From: DASRHT01 sp035293765
Lineage (GTDB): Bacteria; Chloroflexota; Ktedonobacteria; Ktedonobacterales; Ktedonobacteraceae
DNA length: 59,956 nucleotides
Reading direction: 5' to 3'
NCBI GenBank assembly: GCA_035293765.1
Contig: DATGMF010000069.1
Span: 1-59,956, forward strand
The position numbers and the translations under genes were made by a program. This document shows, one piece after another, positions 1 through 7,439 of the stretch. Every line of letters starts with the position of its first letter. Position 1 is the stretch's first letter. The notes under the pieces were generated by a model that was not told where the DNA came from, searched no databases, and saw nothing but the letters and a program-made list of their open reading frames with translations.

Positions 1-125
1 TTGGCTCCTGGCAAGGGCGTTTGCGGAGTCTGGACCGAAGCGAAGGCACGCCAGGCGGAGAGAGGAAGCAAAGTCCCTGCGCCTGCCACTGCTCCAATCT
101 TGAGAAACTGTCGTCGGGTCGTCAT
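1..125 (-). CDS. Tat-exported protein, N-terminus only (multicopper oxidase-like)
   Basis: Only the first 41 complete codons lie in the window; the gene runs off the left edge. The peptide begins MTTRRQFLKIGAVAGAGTLL, a textbook twin-arginine signal (RRQFLK, then a Gly/Ala/Leu hydrophobic stretch), so the folded product should be exported by the Tat system, probably with a bound cofactor. AGGAGATC lies 8 bases before the ATG. The residues after the signal, with a TPLPG stretch, remind me of the start of CotA/bilirubin-oxidase-type multicopper oxidases, but that assignment is weak on so few residues. Tat export is well supported; the enzyme name is not. Confidence 0.7.
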   Translation of the reverse strand, partial: MTTRRQFLKIGAVAGAGTLLPLSAWRAFASVQTPQTPLPGA

Positions 126-799
126 AGTGCTGGATCTCCTCATTACATCTTCGTAGTGTTGTATTGGCCGGTGTTAGCATTCCAACTCTGGTAGACAGTT
201 TGGAAATTGCCAGGGTCGCGATGAGATCCGATAGTTTGCGTCATGGCGTGGTTTAACTCCTTACTGGGGGAAATGGAACAGCTAATATAAGGAACAAACC
301 AGACCAATCAGGGAAAATATAGTACTTCGCCTTAATGCATCAGATAATGATACTGGATGGAAATAGAGAGTCACTTGATCCCGCATTGATTTCTGGCACC
401 TGGATCGTTGCGGGTTGGCTCTGGTGAACGGCCTGACAGCTTTCGAGCATCATCAGCACAATACTATACAAGCGAATACTATTTGCTGACAACCTACAAG
501 TATTGCAATACGAAAAAACAATCTACAGGGGGAAATCGCAAGCAACCTGTGAGTATTACATTACAAACGTAAATATACAAAACATATATTTACAAAACGA
601 TTATACCAGATTCTGTAGAGCTTGTAAAGAGAAAGCAAGATTAGGATGGACGTTTGGATAAGAAAAAAAGGAAAATAGAGATATTTGAAGTAGATCAAGA
701 AGGGGATGACAAAGAAAGCCAGGTTTGTTTTTGGGATATTTCAGACCTGGCTTAGCGGTGTTCTGGTATCTGCGGCTCCCTCATCTCATGAGGGAGCGC
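126..799. other. Long intergenic region with AT-rich palindrome and hairpins
   Basis: There is no credible gene in about 670 bases. Three structures are visible. Positions 569-593 form an AT-rich palindrome, GTAAATATA and TATATTTAC separated by 7 bases, which resembles an operator. Positions 716-754 pair AAGCCAGGT with ACCTGGCTT across a 20-base loop. Positions 775-797 form the tight hairpin described as the pheA terminator. The rest probably contains the promoter of the leftward Tat gene, but I cannot place it. Confidence 0.5.
775..797 (-). terminator. Hairpin directly after pheA stop
   Basis: A perfect 10-bp stem, GCTCCCTCAT/ATGAGGGAGC with a 3-base loop, begins 2 bases past the pheA stop codon. 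It lacks a clear U-run on the minus strand, so it may be an mRNA 3'-end stabiliser as much as an intrinsic terminator. Confidence 0.55.
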
Positions 800-1681
800 T
801 TATAGGTTTTTTGTGAACGAGCCTAATACTTTGCAGAAGGTAGTATGGCTAGCCAGATCGGCGAGGGCGCTACGTACAGCCGGATCTTCGCGATGTCCTT
901 CGAAGTCGAGATAGAAAACGTATTCCCAGGCGCGTTGACGTGAAGGACGTGATTCCAGCTTGAGCAGATTTATTTGATTGGCGGACAGAACCCCCAGGCA
1001 CTTGTAGAGCGAGCCAGGTTGATGCGCTGTGGTCATCACAAGCATCGTCTTTGCTGGACCGGCGCGACGTGGGGAAGGCTCTCTGCCAAGAGCAATAAAG
1101 CGGGTATAGTTGTCTTTGATAGTCTGGATTCCGTGGGCCAGGATCTCTAGTTGATAGAGTTCGGCAGCGCCAGCGCCAGCGACAGCCGCCACGCCTTCAA
1201 GGTGCTCCTCGCGGATCATCTTCGCGCTACCTGCCGTATCGTATGTTGCCACAATCTCGACGCCAAGTTCGCGCAGGTACACATCGCTTTGAGCCAGCGC
1301 CTGTGGATGTGATATAACGCGTTTGATATCGTGCAGTTGTTGCCCTGGAAGGCAGAGCAAGCAGTGATTAACGGGGTGGCTGATCTCGCCAATCACAAAC
1401 AGATCGTGCTGACGTAGCAGGTCATAGACATCGTTGATGCTGCCCGCCTGTGAGTTTTCTACCGGCACCAATCCATAATCGGTCTCTCCCGTGGCAACTG
1501 CCCGGAAAACATCGGCGAAGCTGCGATAGGGTAGTGGTTCCGGCTGGGCAGCGGCATCTTTGTCAAAATAGGCTCGTACAGCCTCATCTCCGAAAGCGCC
1601 ACGCTCGCCCTGAAATGCCACGCGAACGTCGTGTTCAACATCTGCCGGGTATTCTGTTTCCTCATTGGTTGACTGTACCAT
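800..1681 (-). CDS. pheA: Prephenate dehydratase with ACT domain
   Basis: Converts prephenate to phenylpyruvate in phenylalanine synthesis, in the cytoplasm. The protein has 293 residues, normal for the monofunctional enzyme. The catalytic prephenate dehydratase domain starts around residue 20 (VAFQGERGAFGDEA) and contains the family TRF motif (DNYTRFIALG near residue 195). The C-terminal third is an ACT domain carrying the ESRP motif (KLESRPSRQ), which in this family binds phenylalanine for feedback inhibition. The ATG follows a GGAGAG ribosome site. A promoter lies at 1715-1743 and the gene appears monocistronic. It is separate from, but metabolically linked to, the aromatic operon at 4.8-15.5 kb, which supplies chorismate mutase (aroH). 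Confidence 0.95.
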   Translation of the reverse strand: MVQSTNEETEYPADVEHDVRVAFQGERGAFGDEAVRAYFDKDAAAQPEPLPYRSFADVFRAVATGETDYGLVPVENSQAGSINDVYDLLRQHDLFVIGEISHPVNHCLLCLPGQQLHDIKRVISHPQALAQSDVYLRELGVEIVATYDTAGSAKMIREEHLEGVAAVAGAGAAELYQLEILAHGIQTIKDNYTRFIALGREPSPRRAGPAKTMLVMTTAHQPGSLYKCLGVLSANQINLLKLESRPSRQRAWEYVFYLDFEGHREDPAVRSALADLASHTTFCKVLGSFTKNL

Positions 1682-1714
1682 ACAGCTCTCTCCTGGCTAT
1701 AAAGATTTGCGCTG

Positions 1715-1743
1715 ATTGTGCCAGTTTGTACCGAGATTGTCAA
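1715..1743 (-). promoter_or_regulatory. Promoter of pheA
   Basis: On the minus strand TTGACA (1743-1738), a 17-bp spacer and CACAAT (1720-1715) match the sigma-70 consensus. The predicted start is about 25 bases before the ATG. A palindromic repeat begins just upstream at 1751. Confidence 0.65.
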
Positions 1744-1750
1744 GGCTGAT

Positions 1751-1800
1751 GTAGGGGCAGGTCTGGCGCCATCCTGGTTCCGTTCCCCTGGCTCCCCTCC
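1751..1800. repeat. GTAGGGGC-type palindromic repeat, copy 1
   Basis: Starts GTAGGGGCAGG and continues with C-rich sequence to a CCCCTCCC end. It is an imperfect copy of the dispersed repeat seen at 7330, 9483, 12070, 15479, 33611 and 46542. It sits between pheA and the zinc-ribbon gene, upstream of the pheA promoter. Confidence 0.6.
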
Positions 1801-1813
1801 CGTAATAAAAAGA

Positions 1814-1839
1814 AACAAGCCCCGGCGTTGGGGCCTGTT
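1814..1839 (-). terminator. Terminator of the zinc-ribbon gene
   Basis: Read on the minus strand, AACAGGCCCC pairs with GGGGCTTGTT (one wobble) around a 6-base loop, followed by TTTCTTTTTATT. It lies 25 bases beyond the stop of the small gene at 1865-2053. Confidence 0.8.
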
Positions 1840-1864
1840 GAAGTGACGCAATGTTTCTATGCGC

Positions 1865-2053
1865 TTATTGGAGTTTGTAATGCTCTTTGTGGTAATAGAC
1901 CATGCCCTTACCAAGCACTTTGACTGGCTGGAGTTCCGAAAGCTTGATCGGCTCTTTGCATTTTTCGCAGACGAGGTCGGTCATGTGATCGACTGTGACG
2001 CGATTTGCCAGCGAGGCACGAGCGGTCTTGGAAAGTTCACCTTTTTTCGGCAT
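1865..2053 (-). CDS. Small zinc-ribbon-like protein, unknown function
   Basis: A 62-residue basic protein with a single CxxC knuckle (CEKCKEP near residue 29) and a second half rich in Lys, Tyr and His (YYHKEHYKLQ). One CxxC plus His residues could bind a metal, but this is half of a classic zinc ribbon. An AAAGGGGA ribosome site precedes the ATG and a strong terminator follows, so it is a real single-gene transcription unit. I do not recognise a named family; its size and charge fit a nucleic-acid-binding or ribosome-associated mini-protein, which is speculation. Confidence 0.75.
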   Translation of the reverse strand: MPKKGELSKTARASLANRVTVDHMTDLVCEKCKEPIKLSELQPVKVLGKGMVYYHKEHYKLQ

Positions 2054-2345
2054 TGATGTGTGATCCCCTTTCGCCTGACATCCATCTCTCTAGATCATTG
2101 GTGATGGCGTCTCTATAATATTCCTATTAGTTAAGAACACGCATGGTTGTTGATTTGTTCCCTACTACACCATTGGAAAAACTGGTTCCTGCTACGAGTG
2201 TCCCAAACTTCTCACGGAAAAGCTTCCTTGAGTTTCTCGCGGTAGTATACCATAGCCGACGGCTTTGTTCAACCGGCTAAAAGCGGTCAGGCGATTAGCG
2301 CTTGGGTATCCAGATGAGGCTGAATGATGATATATCGGGCGCTTT

Positions 2346-2398
2346 TTAGATATTTTTGGCAATAGTAATCCTAAAAGGCTATTGCCAAAAATATCTAA
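2346..2398. repeat. Perfect 20-bp inverted repeat downstream of SCP2 gene
   Basis: Arms at 2346-2365 and 2379-2398 (TTAGATATTTTTGGCAATAG and its exact complement) flank a 13-base loop. It begins 10 bases past the stop of the SCP2 gene. It is AT-rich with no following U-run, so it is not a textbook terminator; it may act as a 3' stem or be a small mobile or repeat element. Confidence 0.75.
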
Positions 2399-2407
2399 GG
2401 AAGCAGG

Positions 2408-2728
2408 CTATTTGCGTGGGAAGATGTTATTGATGCGCATTGCCAGCATCACATCGCCAGCGGTTTTGACTTTGCCTGCCATAAAAGCCTGCATAGGATC
2501 AAGCTTGCCCTCGGCGATAGCAATCCAGTCTTTGTCGCTCATGGACATCGTAAGATCGGGTTTCTCAACTCCTCCAGTGATGAGTTCGCATGTCTGATCA
2601 TGGATTTTGAAGGCCCATTTCCCGGCCTCGTCCCCACTGATATTCCATTGGATGGTTTTGTTTAAACCGGCAGCTGCGGCGGGATTAAAGAGCGTCTCCA
2701 TGGTTTTGAATGTCTCTTCAACTGTCAT
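2408..2728 (-). CDS. SCP2 sterol-binding domain protein
   Basis: A 106-residue single-domain protein matching the SCP2 fold: a central WNISGDEAGKWAFKIHDQ strand pair, then LTMSMSDKDWIAIAEGKLDPMQAFMAGKVKTAGD, the typical helix-turn with the KIKVxGD-like end. Such proteins bind lipid-like or hydrophobic ligands; the natural ligand is unknown. I chose the ATG at 2728 because GGAAGGAGA lies just before it; a start 6 codons earlier would place that ribosome site inside the gene. Monocistronic, with the long hairpin at 2346-2398 at its 3' end. Confidence 0.85.
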   Translation of the reverse strand: MTVEETFKTMETLFNPAAAAGLNKTIQWNISGDEAGKWAFKIHDQTCELITGGVEKPDLTMSMSDKDWIAIAEGKLDPMQAFMAGKVKTAGDVMLAMRINNIFPRK

Positions 2729-2907
2729 CGTATCGTCTCCTTCCAATTAATGCAGGACGGTCCCCTGCTGGCTCTGATATAGTATATCATAGAAAACTGG
2801 AACTCAACCACTTAGCAACGATCTGCTGCTGATCCTCCAGGAGGAACACGTTGGTAAAGCTTTCGTGGCTATGATCGGCAGGCGGCCAGAGGTATGTAAT
2901 ATATAGA

Positions 2908-2958
2908 GCACCGTTGGAAAGTTGATGTTGTTTCCTGAGATCAACTTTTCAACGGTGC
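2908..2958 (-). terminator. Long hairpin after the repeat-protein gene
   Basis: Two 19-base arms (2908-2926 and 2940-2958, one mismatch) flank a 13-base loop, about 50 bases past the stop of the gene at 3007. On the minus strand it is followed by TCTATATATTAC, a weak U-rich tail. Confidence 0.6.
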
Positions 2959-3006
2959 CGCCGGTTAAGGAAACCCCATATGCCCTATCTCACTGCACAG
3001 GGACGA

Positions 3007-4008
3007 TCAGACAAACATATTGGTCATCAATTTTTCACTTTGCTGCGAGATATTTACCACGATGGGGGAAGGACCGTGCCAGGCGCTGTCGCGATAGTAG
3101 GCAAAAAGCTGAGAACCGACGCGAGCGGCGACCTCTAAATTGCCGGGCATGCCGAAGTTGCTCTCGATCATGCTGATGGCATCAATATACCCGGTGCCGA
3201 AGGTGGTGGTGCAATGCCACGGGAAGCCGGGAGCGTCATTGTCACGGAAGAAGTGGACCATACCGCCGGAAGCCAGCGGAGATACCAATTCAAAGTTGCC
3301 CTTGTTGCCAAAGTGGCTCTGGATCAGTGCCGGGTTGCCGGAGATGACCACCCCGTTTGTTGGAATGGGGAATGGGCCGTGCCAGCTTGTATCACGGTAG
3401 TAGGCAAAGAGCTGAGAACCGATGCGGGCAACCACCTCTAAATTGCCGGGCATGCCGAAATTACTCTCGATCATGCTGACAGCATCAACATAGCCAGTGC
3501 CGAAAGTGGTGGTGTAGTGCCACGGGAAGCCGGGAGCGTCGTTATCGCGGAAGAAATGAGCCATGCCGCCGGAGGCCAGCGGTACGATCATCTCAAAGTT
3601 GCCTTTGCTGCCAAAGCGACTCTGAATCAGCACCGGATTACCCGAGATGACCAGTCCGTTCGTGGGAACGGGGAACGGGCCGTGCCAACTTGTATCGCGA
3701 TAGTAGGCAAAGAGCTGAGAGCCAACGCGAGCAATAACTTCCAGATTGCCAGGGATGCCGAAATTACTCTCGATCATGCTGATGGCATCGACATAGCCTG
3801 TACCGAAGTTCGTAGTATAGTACCACGGGAAGCCGGGGGCGTCGTTATCGCGGAAGAAGTGAGCCATGCCGCCGGAGGCCAGCGGTACGACCAGTTCAAA
3901 ATTTCCTTTGTTCCCATAATGGCTCTGGATCAGCACGGGATTTTGCGCCAAAATAATACTGGAAGCTGTTAGACTCCTATTGTTCGTCATTTGTTGTAGG
4001 GTCATCAT
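3007..4008 (-). CDS. Protein of three 101-residue tandem repeats, probable beta-propeller lectin-like
   Basis: The 333-residue product consists of nearly identical 101-residue units starting at about residues 23, 124 and 225. Each unit contains two similar halves, one with GNFE...GGMAHFFRDND and one with GNLEV...QLFAYYRDTSWHGP, so there are about six blade-like modules. This pattern of GN(L/F)E followed by an aromatic strand resembles PLL-type or fungal-lectin-type beta-propellers, so carbohydrate or surface binding is plausible. There is no signal peptide, transmembrane segment or catalytic motif. AAGGAAGGA precedes the ATG. The DNA repeats are about as similar as the protein repeats, implying recent duplication or gene conversion. 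The function is inferred only. Confidence 0.7.
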   Translation of the reverse strand: MMTLQQMTNNRSLTASSIILAQNPVLIQSHYGNKGNFELVVPLASGGMAHFFRDNDAPGFPWYYTTNFGTGYVDAISMIESNFGIPGNLEVIARVGSQLFAYYRDTSWHGPFPVPTNGLVISGNPVLIQSRFGSKGNFEMIVPLASGGMAHFFRDNDAPGFPWHYTTTFGTGYVDAVSMIESNFGMPGNLEVVARIGSQLFAYYRDTSWHGPFPIPTNGVVISGNPALIQSHFGNKGNFELVSPLASGGMVHFFRDNDAPGFPWHCTTTFGTGYIDAISMIESNFGMPGNLEVAARVGSQLFAYYRDSAWHGPSPIVVNISQQSEKLMTNMFV

Positions 4009-4131
4009 ATTCCTTCCTTTCGTATGGTCTAGGGTTATTCTCTTTCACTGCTACACCCGGAAGGGTCAAATCAAACTTTCAGACGTCTTCCTGAGTTTTA
4101 GTATATCTGGCGTTGAAAATTTTAAAAAAAA

Positions 4132-4155
4132 ATCGCCATAATCTGGTATGGCGAT
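4132..4155 (-). terminator. Minus-strand intrinsic terminator upstream of queD
   Basis: ATCGCCATA and TATGGCGAT form a perfect 9-bp stem with a 6-base loop. On the minus strand it is followed by a run of T, so it would stop leftward transcripts. The only leftward genes to its right begin beyond queD, so it would end transcripts running antisense through queD. Confidence 0.75.
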
Positions 4156-4256
4156 AAATGTGGAGCTTGCGGGCGCTACTCTCTTGTGTCTATGTGGATC
4201 TGATGATATGCTGGACGTACCTGGACCGTGCTGCTAGCAGAAAGTGAGGGGTTATT

Positions 4257-4757
4257 ATGCCGAGCGAGCGGATTATACGCAAGGTGAAGGTGGAGGGAGG
4301 ATACTTAGACTTCAGTTCTGCTCATTTTATTACCTATGGCGGAAAATGTGAACGATTGCATGGACATAATTATGGTGTGCTGGTCGAGATAGAAGGGGAG
4401 TTAGGGGACGATAAACTGGTTTTTGACTTTACGGTGCTGAAGCGATTGGCGAAAGAAATTTGCCAGCAGCTCAATCACCGTTTTCTTCTGCCATTGCATA
4501 ATCCTCATCTCGAATTGCTTCCGTCTCCTGAGGCGTGGGAGATCCGCTTTAATAAAAGACGCTATGTCTTCCCACGGGGGGATGTGGTTGAGCTGCCCAT
4601 CGATAACTCAACGGCTGAGCGCCTGGCAGAATACATATGTAACCAGCTTTATAAAAAGCTCGCCGAATATGATATTGCGCGCTTGCGCACATTGATGGTG
4701 GGGGTCGAAGAGGCACCGACGCAGATAGCTTATTATCAGGTGGTGCTACGAGAATAA
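4257..4757 (+). CDS. queD: 6-pyruvoyl-tetrahydropterin synthase / QueD family protein
   Basis: A 166-residue member of the PTPS/6-carboxytetrahydropterin synthase family, which rearranges dihydroneopterin triphosphate in queuosine or biopterin synthesis. The three zinc ligands are visible as SSAHF and the HGH of RLHGHNY; the catalytic Cys lies just before (GGKCERLHGH); the conserved Glu is in VGVEEAPTQIAYY near the C-terminus. A VFDFTVLK stretch matches the family's D-F motif. No queC, queE or queF is in the window, so QueD versus PTPS cannot be decided. It is transcribed opposite to the neighbouring aromatic operon. Confidence 0.85.
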   Translation: MPSERIIRKVKVEGGYLDFSSAHFITYGGKCERLHGHNYGVLVEIEGELGDDKLVFDFTVLKRLAKEICQQLNHRFLLPLHNPHLELLPSPEAWEIRFNKRRYVFPRGDVVELPIDNSTAERLAEYICNQLYKKLAEYDIARLRTLMVGVEEAPTQIAYYQVVLRE

Positions 4758-4784
4758 CGAGGGCGAGCCTGCGATTCTCGTAGC
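4745..4784. terminator. Shared hairpin between convergent queD and aroF
   Basis: GCTACGAGAAT (4745-4755) pairs perfectly with ATTCTCGTAGC (4774-4784). The left arm overlaps the last queD codons and the right arm ends about 12 bases before the aroF stop. Neither strand has a U-run, so it is probably a weak or Rho-assisted end. Confidence 0.5.
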
Positions 4785-4795
4785 GATATTGCTTG

Positions 4796-5875
4796 TTATC
4801 CGGTGATCAGTCTACGCCCGATAGCTCTGGCGACGGATTGCGCTTGCGGGATCAGATCCTGGAATTGTTCGAGGGTCAGCGATTGCGCCCCGTCTTTGAG
4901 GGCTTCATCGGGGCTTGGGTGTACTTCGATTAGCATGCCATCGGCGCTTGCCGCGATAGAGGCAAGCGTCATTGGCCCAACAAGGTCGCGCCGACCGGTG
5001 CCCTGGCTGGGATCTGAAATAATGGGCAGATGTGAGAGCTGCTTGATCAAGGGAATGGCGCTGATGTCCATCGTATTGCGCGTGACCTTCTCGAATGTGC
5101 GGATGCCACGCTCGCAAAGGATAACGTTGCGATTGCCCTGAGTGAGGATATATTCCGCAGCCAGTAGCCACTCTTCAATAGTTGCGGACATGCCTCGCTT
5201 GAGCACCACAGGCTTGTTAGTGCGTCCAACTTCATCGAGGAGCATGTAATTTTGCATATTGCGCGTGCCGATCTGGAAAATGTCGGCATATTCACCCACC
5301 AGCGGTACATCGGTGGGCGTCATGACCTCGGTAATCACTGCCATACCAAATTCCTCGCGTGCCCTGGCGAGGAGCTTTAAGCCTGCTTCGCCCAGCCCAC
5401 GGAAGCCATAAGGAGATGTCGATGGCTTAAAAGCTCCTCCCCTGAGGATGGTTGCACCCGCTTTGCGCACATACTCCGCAGTGGTCATCAACTGCTTCTC
5501 GGTTTCGACGGTACAGGGGCCAGCCATCATTACCACCTCGTTGCCACCGATATGGACGGCGCCCCCAGGGACGCACGCTGTAGGTACCTCTACCACAGTG
5601 TTCTCAGGATGGAATTCTCGACTGGCTAGTTTGTAGGGTTTGGAGACGCGCAGGACGCACTCAACTCCTGGTTGCCCTTCCAGTAGCTCACCAATTGAGG
5701 GATTGATGCCCCCAATGCTGCCCGGCGCGCCAGAAGGCCCAACTGCGCCTAGAACGCCAATGATGGTGCGCTCGACTCCTTGTGAAAGATGACCGGTCAG
5801 GCCATGATTTTCGAGAACGGTGATGATATGTTCGATATGATCTTCAGTGCAGGATGGCTTCATGACAACAATCAT
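4796..5875 (-). CDS. aroF: 3-deoxy-7-phosphoheptulonate synthase (DAHP synthase)
   Basis: Condenses phosphoenolpyruvate with erythrose 4-phosphate, the first step of the shikimate pathway. With 359 residues it is the class I beta type: an N-terminal ferredoxin-like regulatory domain (residues 1-85, starting MIVVMKP) followed by the KdsA-like TIM barrel. Seen in the barrel: MMAGPCTVETEKQL, the metal-ligand Cys motif, RGGAFKPSTSPYGFRG for phosphate binding, KRGMSATIEEW, and ISDPSQGTGRRDLV. It is the last gene of the leftward aromatic block, after a 143-base gap following aroH. Its allosteric effector cannot be read from sequence. Confidence 0.95.
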   Translation of the reverse strand: MIVVMKPSCTEDHIEHIITVLENHGLTGHLSQGVERTIIGVLGAVGPSGAPGSIGGINPSIGELLEGQPGVECVLRVSKPYKLASREFHPENTVVEVPTACVPGGAVHIGGNEVVMMAGPCTVETEKQLMTTAEYVRKAGATILRGGAFKPSTSPYGFRGLGEAGLKLLARAREEFGMAVITEVMTPTDVPLVGEYADIFQIGTRNMQNYMLLDEVGRTNKPVVLKRGMSATIEEWLLAAEYILTQGNRNVILCERGIRTFEKVTRNTMDISAIPLIKQLSHLPIISDPSQGTGRRDLVGPMTLASIAASADGMLIEVHPSPDEALKDGAQSLTLEQFQDLIPQAQSVARAIGRRLITG

Positions 5876-6018
5876 GACGGGTAAAACTCCTTAATCAAAT
5901 TACTAGAAGGCTGGATGCCGTTGCTCGTGTAGGGTTGCGGCCTATCGTGACTCCGTTGTCATGACCCGCCGTAGCTGATGATCGATAGTTATCTTCCCTG
6001 GCTGATCTTGTCTATACG

Positions 6019-6390
6019 CTACTCTGGAGCAGCACTAAAATCAGGACGAAGAGTAACCGCCCCCCGGATATAGACGTGCTGTATCTCTGCGGCGCTACGC
6101 ATGGTATTGACGTGCAAGAGCACGCGAATACATTTTGGCAGGCTGTCAGGCACGGGAATTTCTCTTGCACACATCAGAGCGACTCCGGTCCAACCGAGCG
6201 TGCGCGCCGCCAGAGCCGGGAATTCCGCGTCTAGATCCTCTGTGACGGTAAAAATACCGCTGACAATATCTTCAATGTGCAGATCGTTCCTGCTCATCAG
6301 CAATTGTAAAAGTTCCTCCGTGCCTTTCAGTATCTGCTCTCGATCATTCTGCTCAACAGTGGTGGCCCCTCGAATTCCTCGACAATACAT
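6019..6390 (-). CDS. aroH: Chorismate mutase, AroH type
   Basis: A 123-residue monofunctional chorismate mutase of the trimeric AroH fold, which converts chorismate to prephenate and so feeds pheA at 800-1681. Diagnostic residues are RGIRGATTVEQND at the N-terminus (active-site Arg), FTVTEDLDAEFPA in the middle, and CIRVLLHVNT with HVYIRGA, which carries the catalytic Arg and Tyr. It lies between trpA and aroF on the same strand. The 119-base gap from trpA has no clear terminator, so cotranscription with the trp genes is possible but unproved. Confidence 0.95.
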   Translation of the reverse strand: MYCRGIRGATTVEQNDREQILKGTEELLQLLMSRNDLHIEDIVSGIFTVTEDLDAEFPALAARTLGWTGVALMCAREIPVPDSLPKCIRVLLHVNTMRSAAEIQHVYIRGAVTLRPDFSAAPE

Positions 6391-6509
6391 AAGTCAGCGA
6401 CCCCCTTAGGTAAAAAACTATGTCTCTGTTGCTCGCTGGCACCAGACAACATTGTTCCTATTGTAAGGGATGCTGGCAAGTATTTCCTCAGCTTTTTCTA
6501 CAAATTCAT

Positions 6510-7403
6510 CTATCGCCCTGAGAGGCTGCGAATATATGCCTTGACGGCGTTAACCTGTTCATCAACGGTGTGTTGTTCAATCAGCTTGACGAGCGCACTG
6601 CCGACCGCAGCCCCATCAGCGTAACTGGTCACTTCCGCGATATGCTCGGGCGTTGAGAGCCCGAAGCCAACGACCAGAGGGATGGCTTTCTCTTTCGTAT
6701 AGCCACGAACGCGCTCGATAAAGCTTCTCAGGTGTGTTGGTAGAACAGAACGTGAGCCTGTAACGCCGCTTAATGAGGCACAGTAGATAAATCCTCCGGC
6801 CTCTTGCGCTGTCAGTTCCGCTACCATTGCTATACGCTCATCGGCTGCGGTGGGAGAGAGCAGGAAAACAAGCGCGAGTCCATGCTTTTGCGTTGCCTCC
6901 AGAAGAGGCCCTGCTTCCTCCGGTGGCAGATCGGGAATGATCAGTCCGCAGATCCCATTGGCGGATGCCACCTCACAAAAGCGTTCAATGCCGTAGGCAA
7001 GAATGGGATTATAATAGCCCATGAAGAGAAGCGGTATTGCGCCTTGAGCGGCGACCTGACGCGCTATCTCTATACACCCATTGATAGTCATTCCGCGCTC
7101 AAGCGCCACATGCCCGGCATGCTGGATGGTAACTCCGTCGGCGAGCGGGTCGCTAAAGGGGATGCCCAGCTCGACGAGATCGGCTCCCTCCTCTATGGCT
7201 GCCAGCACAAGCCTGGCGCTTTGCTCTGCTGAGGGATAGCCGCACATAAAATATGGAATGAGCGCACCCCGTCCTCGCTGCCGCGCCTCCTCAAACGCCC
7301 GCGTGATTCTCACCGCCGGTATTTGGGACGTAGGGGCGGGGCTGGCCCCCGCCCTGTTGCTTGCGCTGGCCCCTGCCCCATTGCTCTCTCTGGCTGTTTG
7401 CAT
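6510..7403 (-). CDS. trpA: Tryptophan synthase alpha chain, N-terminally extended
   Basis: Cleaves indole-3-glycerol phosphate to indole, passed to TrpB. The TIM barrel is complete: RGRGALIPYFMCGYPS, then DLVELGIPFSDPLADG with the catalytic Asp/Glu, GLIIPDLPPEEA, and GFGLSTPEHIAEV for phosphate binding. The protein is 297 residues, about 30 longer than usual: residues 2-30 are a low-complexity Gly/Ala/Pro stretch encoded by the palindromic repeat at 7330-7390. CAGGAGTGA precedes the ATG at 7403 and no ribosome site is seen nearer the conserved start, so the extension seems genuinely translated. Confidence 0.95.
   Translation of the reverse strand: MQTARESNGAGASASNRAGASPAPTSQIPAVRITRAFEEARQRGRGALIPYFMCGYPSAEQSARLVLAAIEEGADLVELGIPFSDPLADGVTIQHAGHVALERGMTINGCIEIARQVAAQGAIPLLFMGYYNPILAYGIERFCEVASANGICGLIIPDLPPEEAGPLLEATQKHGLALVFLLSPTAADERIAMVAELTAQEAGGFIYCASLSGVTGSRSVLPTHLRSFIERVRGYTKEKAIPLVVGFGLSTPEHIAEVTSYADGAAVGSALVKLIEQHTVDEQVNAVKAYIRSLSGR
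7330..7390. repeat. GTAGGGGC-type repeat inside trpA, copy 2
   Basis: GTAGGGGCGGGGCTGG is followed by its C-rich complement and a second, shorter arm pair (GCTTGCGCTGGCCCCTGCCCC). The whole repeat is read in frame as TrpA's N-terminal extension. Confidence 0.7.
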
Positions 7404-7439
7404 AAGTCACTCCTGGATAGATTTATAGAAAACACATGT

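Noticed and set aside
3140..3972. Rightward frames across the tandem-repeat gene
   Set aside because: They repeat with the same 303-base period because they are antisense to the repeats; no ribosome sites.
4132..4155. Riboswitch in the queD leader (preQ1 type)
   Set aside because: The hairpin is simple, its U-run is on the opposite strand, and no preQ1 pseudoknot pattern is visible.
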